8,179 nt of DNA from Phycisphaerales bacterium (GTDB lineage: Bacteria > Planctomycetota > Phycisphaerae > Phycisphaerales > UBA1924). The translations under genes were made by a program, and so were the position numbers. This document shows positions 1-6,410 of the stretch, one piece after another (within the stretch, counting starts at the first letter, position 1; each line of letters begins with the position of its first letter). Location: positions 1 through 8,179 of the forward strand of contig DOJA01000071.1 of NCBI GenBank assembly GCA_003511945.1. The letters run 5' to 3'. The notes under the pieces were generated by a model. That model saw only the letters and a list, made by a program, of their open reading frames with translations, did no database searches and was not told the DNA's origin.

Positions 1-35
1 CCAGTCCCCAGTCCCCAGACCCCGTTCCCAGACCC
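1..35. repeat. C-rich heptamer tandem repeat at the left edge
   Basis: About five successive seven-base units are visible: CCAGTCC, CCAGTCC, CCAGACC, CCGTTCC, then a shifted CAGACCC. Rotated, the theme is CCCCAGT/CCCCAGA/CCCCGTT. The array ends two bases before the stop codon (37-39, opposite strand) of the lipoprotein hydrolase, so it lies just downstream of that gene, and it probably continues beyond base 1. Degenerate heptamer arrays of this kind recall the short tandemly repeated repetitive (STRR) heptamers described in cyanobacteria, but that is resemblance only. It has no T-run and no clear hairpin, so it is not an obvious terminator. Confidence 0.6.
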
Positions 36-36
36 C

Positions 37-1368
37 TCACTGCTGCGTCCAGTGCCTCCGCCGCGCGGGCGCCGGGGCGGCTGGAGATTCCTCGCTCAGG
101 TAATCCTCGTCCAGCTCCCACCACCCCTCGGCCTTCTTGGTCAGCGGCCTGCCGTGCTCGGCGCCGGGTGGGCGGTCGCCCCCCAGCAGCAGGATGACAT
201 CCGACGCGACCCGGGGGTCGTCGTAGAAGTACGAGTGCCCGTGCCCGGCGCTCCGGAAGGTGACATCGATGATCGTGAAGCCGGGGATGTTCTCCAGCGT
301 GCGCCGCGACGCCTCGGGGATGTCATCGAAGCGGAGCTGCCCGATGCGTCGCCAGCTCCGGAACAGCCAGTCGGCCAGCCCGATGGCCTTGTCGTACCGC
401 GAGACATACATCGTCGTGCGTCGCGCGGCGAGGTTGACGCGCTCGGCGGTGAACCGCTGCGACATGACCTGCGCGTCGAGGTCGGGGGCCGCCAGCATGA
501 GGTTCGCCAGGCGCAGCTCGTCGCGGGTCCGGAGCCCGGCGGCGGTGAACGCGATGTGCAGCTCGCGCAGCGCGGTGATCACCACATCCGTCCCGCGGCT
601 GTGCCCGATCAGGTGCACCTTCTCCACGCCCGGCGCCTTGCCCAGGGCCACCAGGAACGACTTCAGGTGGAAGACCGTGAACTCGCCCGACTCGCGGTCC
701 CGCGTGTAGCCCCGGAGCAGGCCCGGCGCCCCCGCGGGCCAGCTGTAGACGATGGGCACCCCCTGGCGCCCCGCGAAGTGCCACAGCTGGGCGATGGCGA
801 ACATCGCGTCGCCGAACGAGTTCGCCACGCCGTGGACGAAGACGAAGACCTCCTTCTTGGGCGTCAGCGCCAGGCGCTCGCCCAGCACGCGGTAGAAGTC
901 GTCCCGCTTCTGGAAGCGCTCCCGGGTGATCTGGGGGTCCTCGTTCAGGACGCCGGCCTGGTCGTCGTAGAAGAGCGTCTGGTTGACCGAGGGCAGGCGT
1001 CCCAGCTCGGTCACGCGCCCGACCCCGATGGGGATCGCCCTTGTGCGCCGCGCCGTTGAGGTCTGGGCGGCCAGTTCGTCCCAGGTCAGCCCGTCGCCGA
1101 ACCGCACCTCGCACAGCCCGTAGGCCTGACTGGGAGATCGATTGAACCCGTACCACACCGGGCGTCGTTCCGTGGGGGCCGGCTCGCGGTCGGTGACATA
1201 GAGGATCTCCGCGCTGGCGGTCCGCAGCGCCGGGGGCACGGCGGCGTAGGGCTCGCTCGTCCGTGCGGTGACAATCGGGGTCCCGACCATCACCCGCCCG
1301 CAGGAGGCGAGCGCGAGCAGTGTGATCGCGCCAAACACCACCGCCGCCCGATGCGACTTGCGGATCAT
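37..1368 (-). CDS. Exported lipoprotein, alpha/beta hydrolase of the DUF900 type
   Basis: A 443-residue protein. Residues 1-22 form a signal peptide with a basic start (RKSHR) and a hydrophobic core. It ends in the lipobox LASC, so Cys23 is the predicted lipidated N-terminus and the mature protein should be membrane-anchored outside the cytoplasm. An ILYVTDRE stretch (55-62) and the VFVHGVANSF strand/oxyanion region (176-185) match DUF900 hydrolases. The nucleophile elbow is GHSRG with Ser257. Likely triad partners are Asp296 or Asp298 in APDLD and His376 or His378 in HGHSYFYDDP. The tail (about 425-443) is Pro/Ala/Arg-rich and probably disordered. The substrate is unknown; an esterase- or lipase-like reaction is inferred from the fold. 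The start is chosen because it gives a perfect signal peptide, has an AGGGAG Shine-Dalgarno, and overlaps the HIT stop as ATGA. In-frame sequence upstream of this start is shadow of the HIT gene. Confidence 0.88.
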   Translation of the reverse strand: MIRKSHRAAVVFGAITLLALASCGRVMVGTPIVTARTSEPYAAVPPALRTASAEILYVTDREPAPTERRPVWYGFNRSPSQAYGLCEVRFGDGLTWDELAAQTSTARRTRAIPIGVGRVTELGRLPSVNQTLFYDDQAGVLNEDPQITRERFQKRDDFYRVLGERLALTPKKEVFVFVHGVANSFGDAMFAIAQLWHFAGRQGVPIVYSWPAGAPGLLRGYTRDRESGEFTVFHLKSFLVALGKAPGVEKVHLIGHSRGTDVVITALRELHIAFTAAGLRTRDELRLANLMLAAPDLDAQVMSQRFTAERVNLAARRTTMYVSRYDKAIGLADWLFRSWRRIGQLRFDDIPEASRRTLENIPGFTIIDVTFRSAGHGHSYFYDDPRVASDVILLLGGDRPPGAEHGRPLTKKAEGWWELDEDYLSEESPAAPAPARRRHWTQQ

Positions 1369-1967
1369 CGTGACTCCCTGGTCGGCCTGAGCCGCGTCCA
1401 CGCCTCCCGGTACCGCCGGGCCATGTCCTCCAGCGCGCTGGGGATCACCCGCACCTGCGCGCACACGCTCGTGAAGTTCACATCCCCCGCCCAGCGGGGC
1501 ACGACATGGACATGGACATGCTCGGGCACGCCCGCCCCCGCCGCCGCCCCCTGATTGACGCCCACATTCACGCCCTGGGGACGCAGCGCCCGTTCGCAGA
1601 GATCGACCGCCAGGTCCACCAGCGACCACAGCTCGCCCCGCCGGCGCTCGTCGTAGTCCAGCAGACGGGGGCGACCCTCCCCCAGGCACACCAGCAGGTG
1701 CCCGTTCGAGTAGGGGTACTTGTTGAGCAAGATCATCCCGCCCCGCCCCAGCGCCTCGGTCCCGGTGCGGACGATGACATGGTTCTTCTCGTCGCCCGCG
1801 GGGTTGAGCCAGTTGTCCCGCAGGAAGCAGGAGCCCTTCGCCGGCGCCCCGCCCGGCTTGGGCGCTGCGCTCTCCGCGCCGAGCAGCTCCATGTAGGACA
1901 GGCGCCACGGCGCGCTGATGGACTGGGTGTGATCGCTCGGCGTGTTCGGGTCGGCGCCCGCGGGCAT
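1365..1967 (-). CDS. HIT-family nucleotide hydrolase/phosphorylase (Ap4A phosphorylase-like)
   Basis: A 200-residue cytoplasmic protein of the histidine triad family. The triad is PEHVHVHVVPRW (148-159): His150, His152 (by family rule the nucleophile that forms the nucleotidyl-enzyme intermediate) and His154. Other family blocks are APWRLSYMELLG (19-30), NKYPYSNGHLLV (82-93), the glycine-rich GVNVGVNQGAAAGAG (132-146), and GDVNF (161-165) after the triad. PWR-x-x-Y near the N-terminus plus the PRW-x-GD-x-NF ending resemble bacterial Ap4A phosphorylase-like HIT proteins rather than the short HinT type, so cleavage of dinucleoside polyphosphates or AMP conjugates is the likely reaction. The usual N-terminal CxxC zinc pair is reduced to one Cys (GSCFLRDNW, 46-54). 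The ATG at 1967 has no Shine-Dalgarno. The internal Met26 also lacks one and would cut the conserved PWR block. It is the first gene of a two-gene operon and is divergent from pepA. Confidence 0.88.
   Translation of the reverse strand: MPAGADPNTPSDHTQSISAPWRLSYMELLGAESAAPKPGGAPAKGSCFLRDNWLNPAGDEKNHVIVRTGTEALGRGGMILLNKYPYSNGHLLVCLGEGRPRLLDYDERRRGELWSLVDLAVDLCERALRPQGVNVGVNQGAAAGAGVPEHVHVHVVPRWAGDVNFTSVCAQVRVIPSALEDMARRYREAWTRLRPTRESR
1374..1379 (-). promoter_or_regulatory. Ribosome binding site of the lipoprotein hydrolase
   Basis: On the minus strand AGGGAG lies five bases before the ATG at 1368. It sits inside the last codons of the HIT gene. This supports the lipoprotein start and suggests re-initiation by ribosomes finishing the HIT frame. 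Confidence 0.75.
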
Positions 1968-2033
1968 CGGCGCAGGATACCGCCGGTACACTCTGGCCCG
2001 CGCGGTTTCGCGGGGACACTCAGGAGGCGACGC
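1968..2033. promoter_or_regulatory. Divergent promoter region between the HIT gene and pepA
   Basis: These 66 bases must hold the start signals for both directions. Rightward, TACACT (1987-1992) is a plausible -10 box for pepA but has no good -35. Leftward, the complement of 1974-1979 reads TATCCT, a weak -10 whose transcript would begin about at the HIT ATG. An inverted repeat, CCCGCG (1997-2002) with CGCGGG (2009-2014) around a six-base loop, could be a leader hairpin or an operator. The boxes are guesses by eye. The divergent arrangement itself is certain. Confidence 0.4.
2022..2027 (+). promoter_or_regulatory. Ribosome binding site of pepA
   Basis: A perfect AGGAGG lies six bases before the ATG at 2034. 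It fixes the pepA start against the long open frame that runs upstream through the opposite-strand HIT gene. Confidence 0.85.
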
Positions 2034-3548
2034 ATGTTCGAGTCGGTCACGCTGGACGGGAAGACGGTCGGGGGCGGGGGTCGGGGGCGTCGGCGGGCGT
2101 CGGCGGGCGGCACGCTGGTCCTGGGACACTTCAAGGGCGAAGCGCTCGACAAGGACTCCGCGTCGCTCGCGCCCGACGACTCCGTCGCCAGCGCCCTCAA
2201 GCGGGGCGAGGCGACCGGCGACCTGGGGCGCCTGGTCGAGGCGTTCCCCGCGAGCGGCCCCTTCGAGCGCGTGATCACCGTCGGGCTGGGCGAACGCAAG
2301 TCGTTCGCGCCGGGACGCCTGCGCGACGCCGCGGGCGCGATCGGGCGCCGTCTGGCGTCGGTCAAGGAGTCCCGCGCGGTCGTCGCGCTCGCGGGGGCGG
2401 TGAGGGCCGCCAAGGGTGACCTCGAAGCGAGCGCCCAGGCCTTCGGCGAGGGGTTGGGCCTCATCGCCTGGCACTGCGACGACTTCAAGGGCACGACAAA
2501 GAAGACCAGCCGCGTGGCCCTGCGGGTCAGCGCCGCCCCCGCCTCGTTCGAGGCCGGGATGCAGCGCGGGCTGGCCCTGGCGCACTCCGCCAACCTCGCC
2601 CGCACGCTCAGCCACACGCCCCCCGCGGTCTGCACGCCCGCCTACCTCGCCGACGCGGCCCAGAAGATGGCCCGAAAGGTCGGGCTCCGCTGCACGGTCC
2701 TCAAAGGGGAGGCCCTCAAGCGCGAACGGCTCAACGGGCTCATCACCGTCGGCGCCGCCAGCGAGAACAAGCCCTGTTTCATCCGGCTGGAGTACCGCCC
2801 CGCCGGGGTCCGGGGCAAGCCCATCGTCCTGCTGGGCAAGACCGTCACCTACGACTCGGGGGGGCTCTCGCTGAAGATCAACAACGGGATGCGGGGCATG
2901 AAGCGCGACAAGGACGGCGGGTGCGCCGTCTTCGGCGCGATGCACGCCATCGCCACCGTCATCAAGCCCCGGCGGCCGGTCGTCGGGATCATGGTCGCCG
3001 CCGAGAACTCCGTCTCCGACGAGGCCTACCGCCCCGATGATGTCATCGCCTTCCGCAACGGCGTGACCGCGGAGATCACCAACACCGACGCCGAGGGGCG
3101 CCTCGTCCTCGCCGACGGGCTCTGCTGGGCCTGCGACAGCGAGGACCCCGCCTGCATCGTCGACCTCGCCACGCTGACCGGGGGCGTGGTCACGGCGCTG
3201 GGATCGACCTTCGCGGGCATGTGGTGCGACGACGACCGCCTGCGCCGCCAGATCGAGGACGCCGCCGGCGCCAGCGACGAGCGCGTGTGGCGGCTCCCCC
3301 ACCACCAGGAATACCGCGACATGATGAAGTCCGATGTCGCGGACATCATCAACTCGAACCCCAACCGCAAGGCGCACCCCATCCAGGGCGCGGCCTTCTT
3401 GTCCTACTTCGTGAAAGAGGGCGTCCCCTGGTGCCACCTCGACATCGCGGGCGTCCACGCGACGGAGTCCGACAGCGGCCCGTTCGTCAAGGACGCCGCC
3501 ACCGGCTGGGGCGTCCGACTCCTGGCGGAGTTCGTAGACCGGGCGTGA
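2034..3548 (+). CDS. pepA: Leucyl aminopeptidase (cytosol aminopeptidase, peptidase family M17)
   Basis: A 504-residue protein, the normal length for M17 enzymes, which form cytosolic hexamers with two metals per site and remove N-terminal residues from peptides. The variable N-domain spans about 1-165 and the catalytic domain about 175-504. All key residues are present by alignment to E. coli PepA: Lys269, Asp274 (YDSGG), catalytic Lys281, Asp292 (MKRD), Asp352 and Glu354 of the NTDAEGRL signature (350-357), and Arg356. The bridging-lysine motif reads GKT rather than the common GKG. After the first strand the N-terminus carries a Gly/Arg-rich stretch (13-26) encoded by a G-rich repetitive segment, which departs from the usual family start. 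The start is set by AGGAGG six bases upstream. It is transcribed alone, divergent from the HIT operon and convergent with nadE. There is no signal peptide. A role in general peptide turnover is inferred. Confidence 0.95.
   Translation: MFESVTLDGKTVGGGGRGRRRASAGGTLVLGHFKGEALDKDSASLAPDDSVASALKRGEATGDLGRLVEAFPASGPFERVITVGLGERKSFAPGRLRDAAGAIGRRLASVKESRAVVALAGAVRAAKGDLEASAQAFGEGLGLIAWHCDDFKGTTKKTSRVALRVSAAPASFEAGMQRGLALAHSANLARTLSHTPPAVCTPAYLADAAQKMARKVGLRCTVLKGEALKRERLNGLITVGAASENKPCFIRLEYRPAGVRGKPIVLLGKTVTYDSGGLSLKINNGMRGMKRDKDGGCAVFGAMHAIATVIKPRRPVVGIMVAAENSVSDEAYRPDDVIAFRNGVTAEITNTDAEGRLVLADGLCWACDSEDPACIVDLATLTGGVVTALGSTFAGMWCDDDRLRRQIEDAAGASDERVWRLPHHQEYRDMMKSDVADIINSNPNRKAHPIQGAAFLSYFVKEGVPWCHLDIAGVHATESDSGPFVKDAATGWGVRLLAEFVDRA
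2070..2107 (+). other. G-run cluster, potential G-quadruplex in the early pepA coding strand
   Basis: Three G5 runs (2070-2074, 2076-2080, 2083-2087) and two G3 runs (2095-2097, 2105-2107) are separated by loops of 1, 2, 7 and 7 bases. This meets the usual G3+ N1-7 quadruplex pattern. The last part is a 10-base direct repeat (2091-2100 and 2101-2110, nine of ten bases identical). The cluster starts 36 bases after the first base of the pepA start codon and encodes the Gly/Arg-rich stretch. Formation in vivo is not shown. Confidence 0.45.
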
Positions 3549-3566
3549 GTTCACCCCGCGGCGCCG
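3549..3566. other. Convergent gap between pepA and nadE
   Basis: Only 18 bases separate the two stop codons. The perfect palindrome GCGGCGCCGC (3558-3567) spans the gap and the nadE stop. It is too short, and has no T-tract, to call as an intrinsic terminator. Transcription from either side may read into the other gene. Confidence 0.5.
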
Positions 3567-5378
3567 CTACTCGCTGGGACGGTACCCCTGCGCGATCGGC
3601 CAGCGCCGGCCGGGGCCGAAGGTCAGCCCGGTCACCTTCAGCCCGACGGGCATCTGCTTGCGCTTGTACTCCGCGCCGTCGATCATCCGCACCACCCGCG
3701 CCACGGTCGCGCCGTCGATCCCCGTCTCGCGCGCGATCCGCGCTGGCGGCCACCGGCGCTCGACATACGCCTCGATCACGCGGTCCAGCGCCTCGTAGGG
3801 CGGCAGCGTGTCCTGGTCGGTCTGATCCGGGCGCAGCTCGGCGCTGGGGGGCTTGGTGAGCGTCGCCTCGGGGATGGGAGGCCCGTCGCACCCGCACACC
3901 CGCGGGTTGGCGTTGATCCAGCGCGAGAGGGCGTAGACCTGCTGCTTGGTGACATCCGACAGCACCGCCAGCCCGCCGTTCATGTCGCCGTAGAGGGTGC
4001 AGTAGCCCACCGCCAGCTCGCTCTTGTTGCCCGTCGTCAGCAGGATGGCGCCAGTCTTGTTCGAGAGCGCCATCAGCAGCGTTCCCCGGATGCGCGACTG
4101 CACATTCTCCTCCGTCACCCCCGGCGCGGGGTCGCAGCCCAGGGCCCGGAACTCCTTGTGCAGCACCGCCTCGAACGCGCTGTGGGGCTGCGCGATCGGG
4201 ATCAGGTGGAACCGCACGCCCAGCGCCAGGGCGAGCGCCTGCGCGTCGGTTACTGAGCCCTCCGACGAGTAGCGGCTTGGCATCCCCACGGTCAGCACGC
4301 GCTCCGCGCCAAGAGCCGCGCGGGCGATGCACGCCGTCAGCGCGGAATCAATCCCGCCCGACAACCCCAGCACGCACGACGCGAACCCGGTCTTGCGGCA
4401 GTAGTCCCCCACGCCCAGCACCAGCGCCTCCCACAGCGACCGCTCGTCCGGCGCGCTCAGGAGCGGGTCCGCCACCGCGGGCAGCGAACGCCACTCGCGG
4501 GGATCGGACGAAAGGTCGAGCGTCACCAGCGCCTCCTGGAACCCCGGCCCCGCCGCCACCAGTCGCGCGCTGCCCCCCCCGGAACCGCTTCCCCCGGAAC
4601 AGTCCCCCCCGGAACAGTCCCCCCCGGAACATCCCCCCCCGGGACCGCCTTCCGGGGGGTCGGGCACGAACACCGCCGCGTGCCCTGAGAAGATCAGGTC
4701 GTCGTTCCCGCCCACCTGGTTGACGGTGGCGATGGCCACCCCGTGCGCGCGGGCATGACGAGTGACGACCTCCCGCTGGCGTCGCCCCTTGCCCAGCGCG
4801 AAGGGGCTCGCCGAGGGGTTCACGATGAGCGTCGCCCCCGCCTCGATCAGCGCCTGCACGGGATCGGCCCGCTGCGCGTAGCGGTGGTCCGCGCCGACAT
4901 CCATGCCCTTCCACAGGTCCTCGCAGACGCTCAGGCCCACGCGCACCCCGGCGCAGTCGATGACCAGCGCCGCGTCGCCCGGCACGAAGTAGCGCTCCTC
5001 GTCGAACACATCGTACGAGGGCAGCAGGCGCTTGTCGTACCGGGCCGCGATGCGCCCGTCCCGCAGCACGAGCACGCTGTTGGTGAGCGCCGCGCCCGCC
5101 GGCGCGCCGCGCCCCTCCACGCGCCAGGGCGCGCCGATCAGGACCGTCATCGCGCCCGTCACGCGCTCGGCCAGCCGCTCGGCGCACCGGCGGACATCCT
5201 CGATGAACCCCTCCTGCAGCAGCAGGTCGCGGGGCGGATACCCGGTGAGCGACAACTCGGGGAACACGAGCAGGTCCACGCCCGCGTCGGCGGCCCGCGC
5301 GATCCACCCCCGCGTCGCCTCCGTGTTGGCGATCAGCGCGCCCACGGTCGGGTTGAACTGCACCAGTCCGAGTCTCAC
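3567..5378 (-). CDS. nadE: Glutamine-dependent NAD+ synthetase
   Basis: A 603-residue two-domain enzyme for the last step of NAD synthesis: deamido-NAD+ plus glutamine and ATP gives NAD+, AMP, PPi and glutamate. The nitrilase-like glutaminase domain (about 1-290) has the triad Glu41 (FPELSLTGYPP), Lys116 (YDKRLLPSYDVFDEERYF) and Cys152 (SVCEDLW). The synthetase domain (about 310-603) has the PP-loop LSGGIDS (339-345), TTGNKSELAVGY (448-459), GDMNGG (464-469), ELRPDQTDQDTLPPY (514-528) and the ending EYKRKQMPVGLKVT (570-583). An insertion of Gly/Ser/Cys pentapeptides (about 244-270) interrupts a hairpin near the end of the glutaminase domain. The start is GTG, chosen because MRLGLVQFNPTVG is the canonical first strand and AGGA lies seven bases upstream. 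It is the last gene of a leftward operon, nine bases after the membrane-protein stop. Ammonia channelling between domains is known for the family and not visible here. Confidence 0.97.
   Translation of the reverse strand: MRLGLVQFNPTVGALIANTEATRGWIARAADAGVDLLVFPELSLTGYPPRDLLLQEGFIEDVRRCAERLAERVTGAMTVLIGAPWRVEGRGAPAGAALTNSVLVLRDGRIAARYDKRLLPSYDVFDEERYFVPGDAALVIDCAGVRVGLSVCEDLWKGMDVGADHRYAQRADPVQALIEAGATLIVNPSASPFALGKGRRQREVVTRHARAHGVAIATVNQVGGNDDLIFSGHAAVFVPDPPEGGPGGGCSGGDCSGGDCSGGSGSGGGSARLVAAGPGFQEALVTLDLSSDPREWRSLPAVADPLLSAPDERSLWEALVLGVGDYCRKTGFASCVLGLSGGIDSALTACIARAALGAERVLTVGMPSRYSSEGSVTDAQALALALGVRFHLIPIAQPHSAFEAVLHKEFRALGCDPAPGVTEENVQSRIRGTLLMALSNKTGAILLTTGNKSELAVGYCTLYGDMNGGLAVLSDVTKQQVYALSRWINANPRVCGCDGPPIPEATLTKPPSAELRPDQTDQDTLPPYEALDRVIEAYVERRWPPARIARETGIDGATVARVVRMIDGAEYKRKQMPVGLKVTGLTFGPGRRWPIAQGYRPSE
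4576..4650 (-). repeat. 15-bp tandem repeat inside nadE (pentapeptide repeat)
   Basis: Five units of 15 bases each begin CCCCCGGAAC or a close variant on the plus strand (4576, 4591, 4606, 4621, 4636). The units at 4591 and 4606 are identical and the outer ones have drifted. Fifteen bases is five codons, so changes in copy number keep the nadE frame. In nadE the array encodes about residues 244-268 as repeated (D/G/S)-(C/S/G)-S/G-G-G pentads, with cysteines at 250, 255 and 260. Confidence 0.85.
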
Positions 5379-5385
5379 GGCGTGA

Positions 5386-5389
5386 TCCT
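5386..5389 (-). promoter_or_regulatory. Ribosome binding site of nadE, overlapping the upstream stop
   Basis: On the minus strand TAGGA combines the TAG stop of the membrane-protein gene (5390-5388) with AGGA (5389-5386), seven bases before the GTG start of nadE. This supports the GTG start and translational linkage of the two genes. Confidence 0.65.
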
Positions 5390-6410
5390 ACTCCGGCGTC
5401 CGCGCTCGGCGCAGCAGCAGGCGGTCGGGCCGGATGCGCGCCCAGCCGCCCAGCGCGACAACGAACGCCGAGAGGAGCTCCGCCGCCGACACGACCAGCG
5501 CGACGAGCGCCAGCGCCCGCTCGTCGTCCTCGCCCGCCCAGCCGAGCGCCGCCACGCCCATCTCGCGGAACCCCAGCGTCCCCGCCGGGGCGAGCACGCT
5601 GAGGAGGAAGTAGGTCGTCGCGAACAGCACCGCGCGGTCCGGGCCCATGGCGTAGCCCACGATCGACGACGCCACCGCGAACCGTGCCGCCAGCAGCCCG
5701 ACATCCGCCAGGCGCAGGGCGAGGTGCGCGAGCACCGGGCGCCAGTCCCGCACGATCGCGTCCGCCCCCAGCGAGAGCCGGCGCAGCACGGGCGCGCGGG
5801 CGCTGATCCGCCCCAGAGCCACCCCGGCGCCCGAGCACACCACCGCCCCGCCCAGCGCGACCAGCCACCACAGCCCATCCACCCGCCCGCGCCACGCGCT
5901 CGCCAGCCCCAGGGGCAGCAGCACCGCCAGCGCCAGCGCGCCCATCGCCGCGATCCACGCGAGCAGGTCCTTGAAGCGCACCCCGTCGCGCCGGTGATGC
6001 ACCAGAACGCGCGTCAGCAGCCCCAGTTTGAAGGGCAGCACCGACAGCGCTGTCGCCATCGCGTTCACCAGCATGACATCCAGCAGCGCCAGGCGGCGCA
6101 GCGGGCGCAGCACCGCCCAGAACATCGCCCCGTTCAGCACCAGCCCCGCCACGCTCAGCCCCAGCAGGAGCGCCACGCGGTCCGCGGGCGCACGGCGCAA
6201 CGCCTCGATGCTCGCGCGGTTGCCCTCGTCCAGCGCCAGCGAGAGCGCCCACCCCAGCAGCCCCAGCCCGATCAGCAGCCCCAGCGTCTGAAGGACCACA
6301 CGCACCGGTGTGAAGCGCACCCCCCCCACCGGCTCCACGCCGCCCAGCACCGGGCCCGACGGCGCGTGCAGCCCGCGATCCCCCCGATGCGATCCGTTCG
6401 AGTTGCTCAC
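5388..6410 (-). CDS. Multi-pass membrane protein, LPG-synthase TM/flippase-like (UPF0104-type)
   Basis: A 340-residue protein with a hydrophilic N-terminus (1-32) and then about seven or eight hydrophobic segments, near 36-60, 78-102, 110-130, 150-170, 180-200, 228-250, 258-280 and 297-322. Two regions resemble the lysylphosphatidylglycerol synthase transmembrane family: LPFKLGLLTRVLVHHRRDG (125-143), a G-x-x-x-R block followed by a basic loop, and the APAGTLGFREMGVAALG re-entrant-like stretch (274-290), comparable to the PGG-x-G-x-x-E motif. There is no C-terminal aminoacyl-transferase domain, so lipid or lipid-linked glycan translocation, or an accessory role to the neighbouring glycosyltransferase, is more likely than lipid lysylation. 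This is inference. The GTG start overlaps the glycosyltransferase stop as GTGA, with GGGAG six bases upstream. An unrelated polytopic membrane protein is the alternative. Confidence 0.75.
   Translation of the reverse strand: MSNSNGSHRGDRGLHAPSGPVLGGVEPVGGVRFTPVRVVLQTLGLLIGLGLLGWALSLALDEGNRASIEALRRAPADRVALLLGLSVAGLVLNGAMFWAVLRPLRRLALLDVMLVNAMATALSVLPFKLGLLTRVLVHHRRDGVRFKDLLAWIAAMGALALAVLLPLGLASAWRGRVDGLWWLVALGGAVVCSGAGVALGRISARAPVLRRLSLGADAIVRDWRPVLAHLALRLADVGLLAARFAVASSIVGYAMGPDRAVLFATTYFLLSVLAPAGTLGFREMGVAALGWAGEDDERALALVALVVSAAELLSAFVVALGGWARIRPDRLLLRRARTPE

Noticed and set aside
52..1059. Long plus-strand open frame opposite the lipoprotein hydrolase
   Set aside because: It is rich in Arg, Gln, Asp and Val with no recognisable domain or start signal, as expected for the antisense of a GC-rich gene. 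The minus strand has a complete lipobox and GHSRG hydrolase.
1968..3554. Long minus-strand open frame running antisense through pepA into the HIT frame
   Set aside because: The part opposite pepA is low-complexity (DDGGDGVHRAEDG style) and pepA is certain on the other strand. Only the final 200 residues, the HIT protein, are real.
3549..3570. Intrinsic terminator between the converging pepA and nadE genes
   Set aside because: There is a perfect 10-base palindrome (3558-3567), but it has no proper loop and no T-tract on either side, and such GC palindromes are common by chance here.
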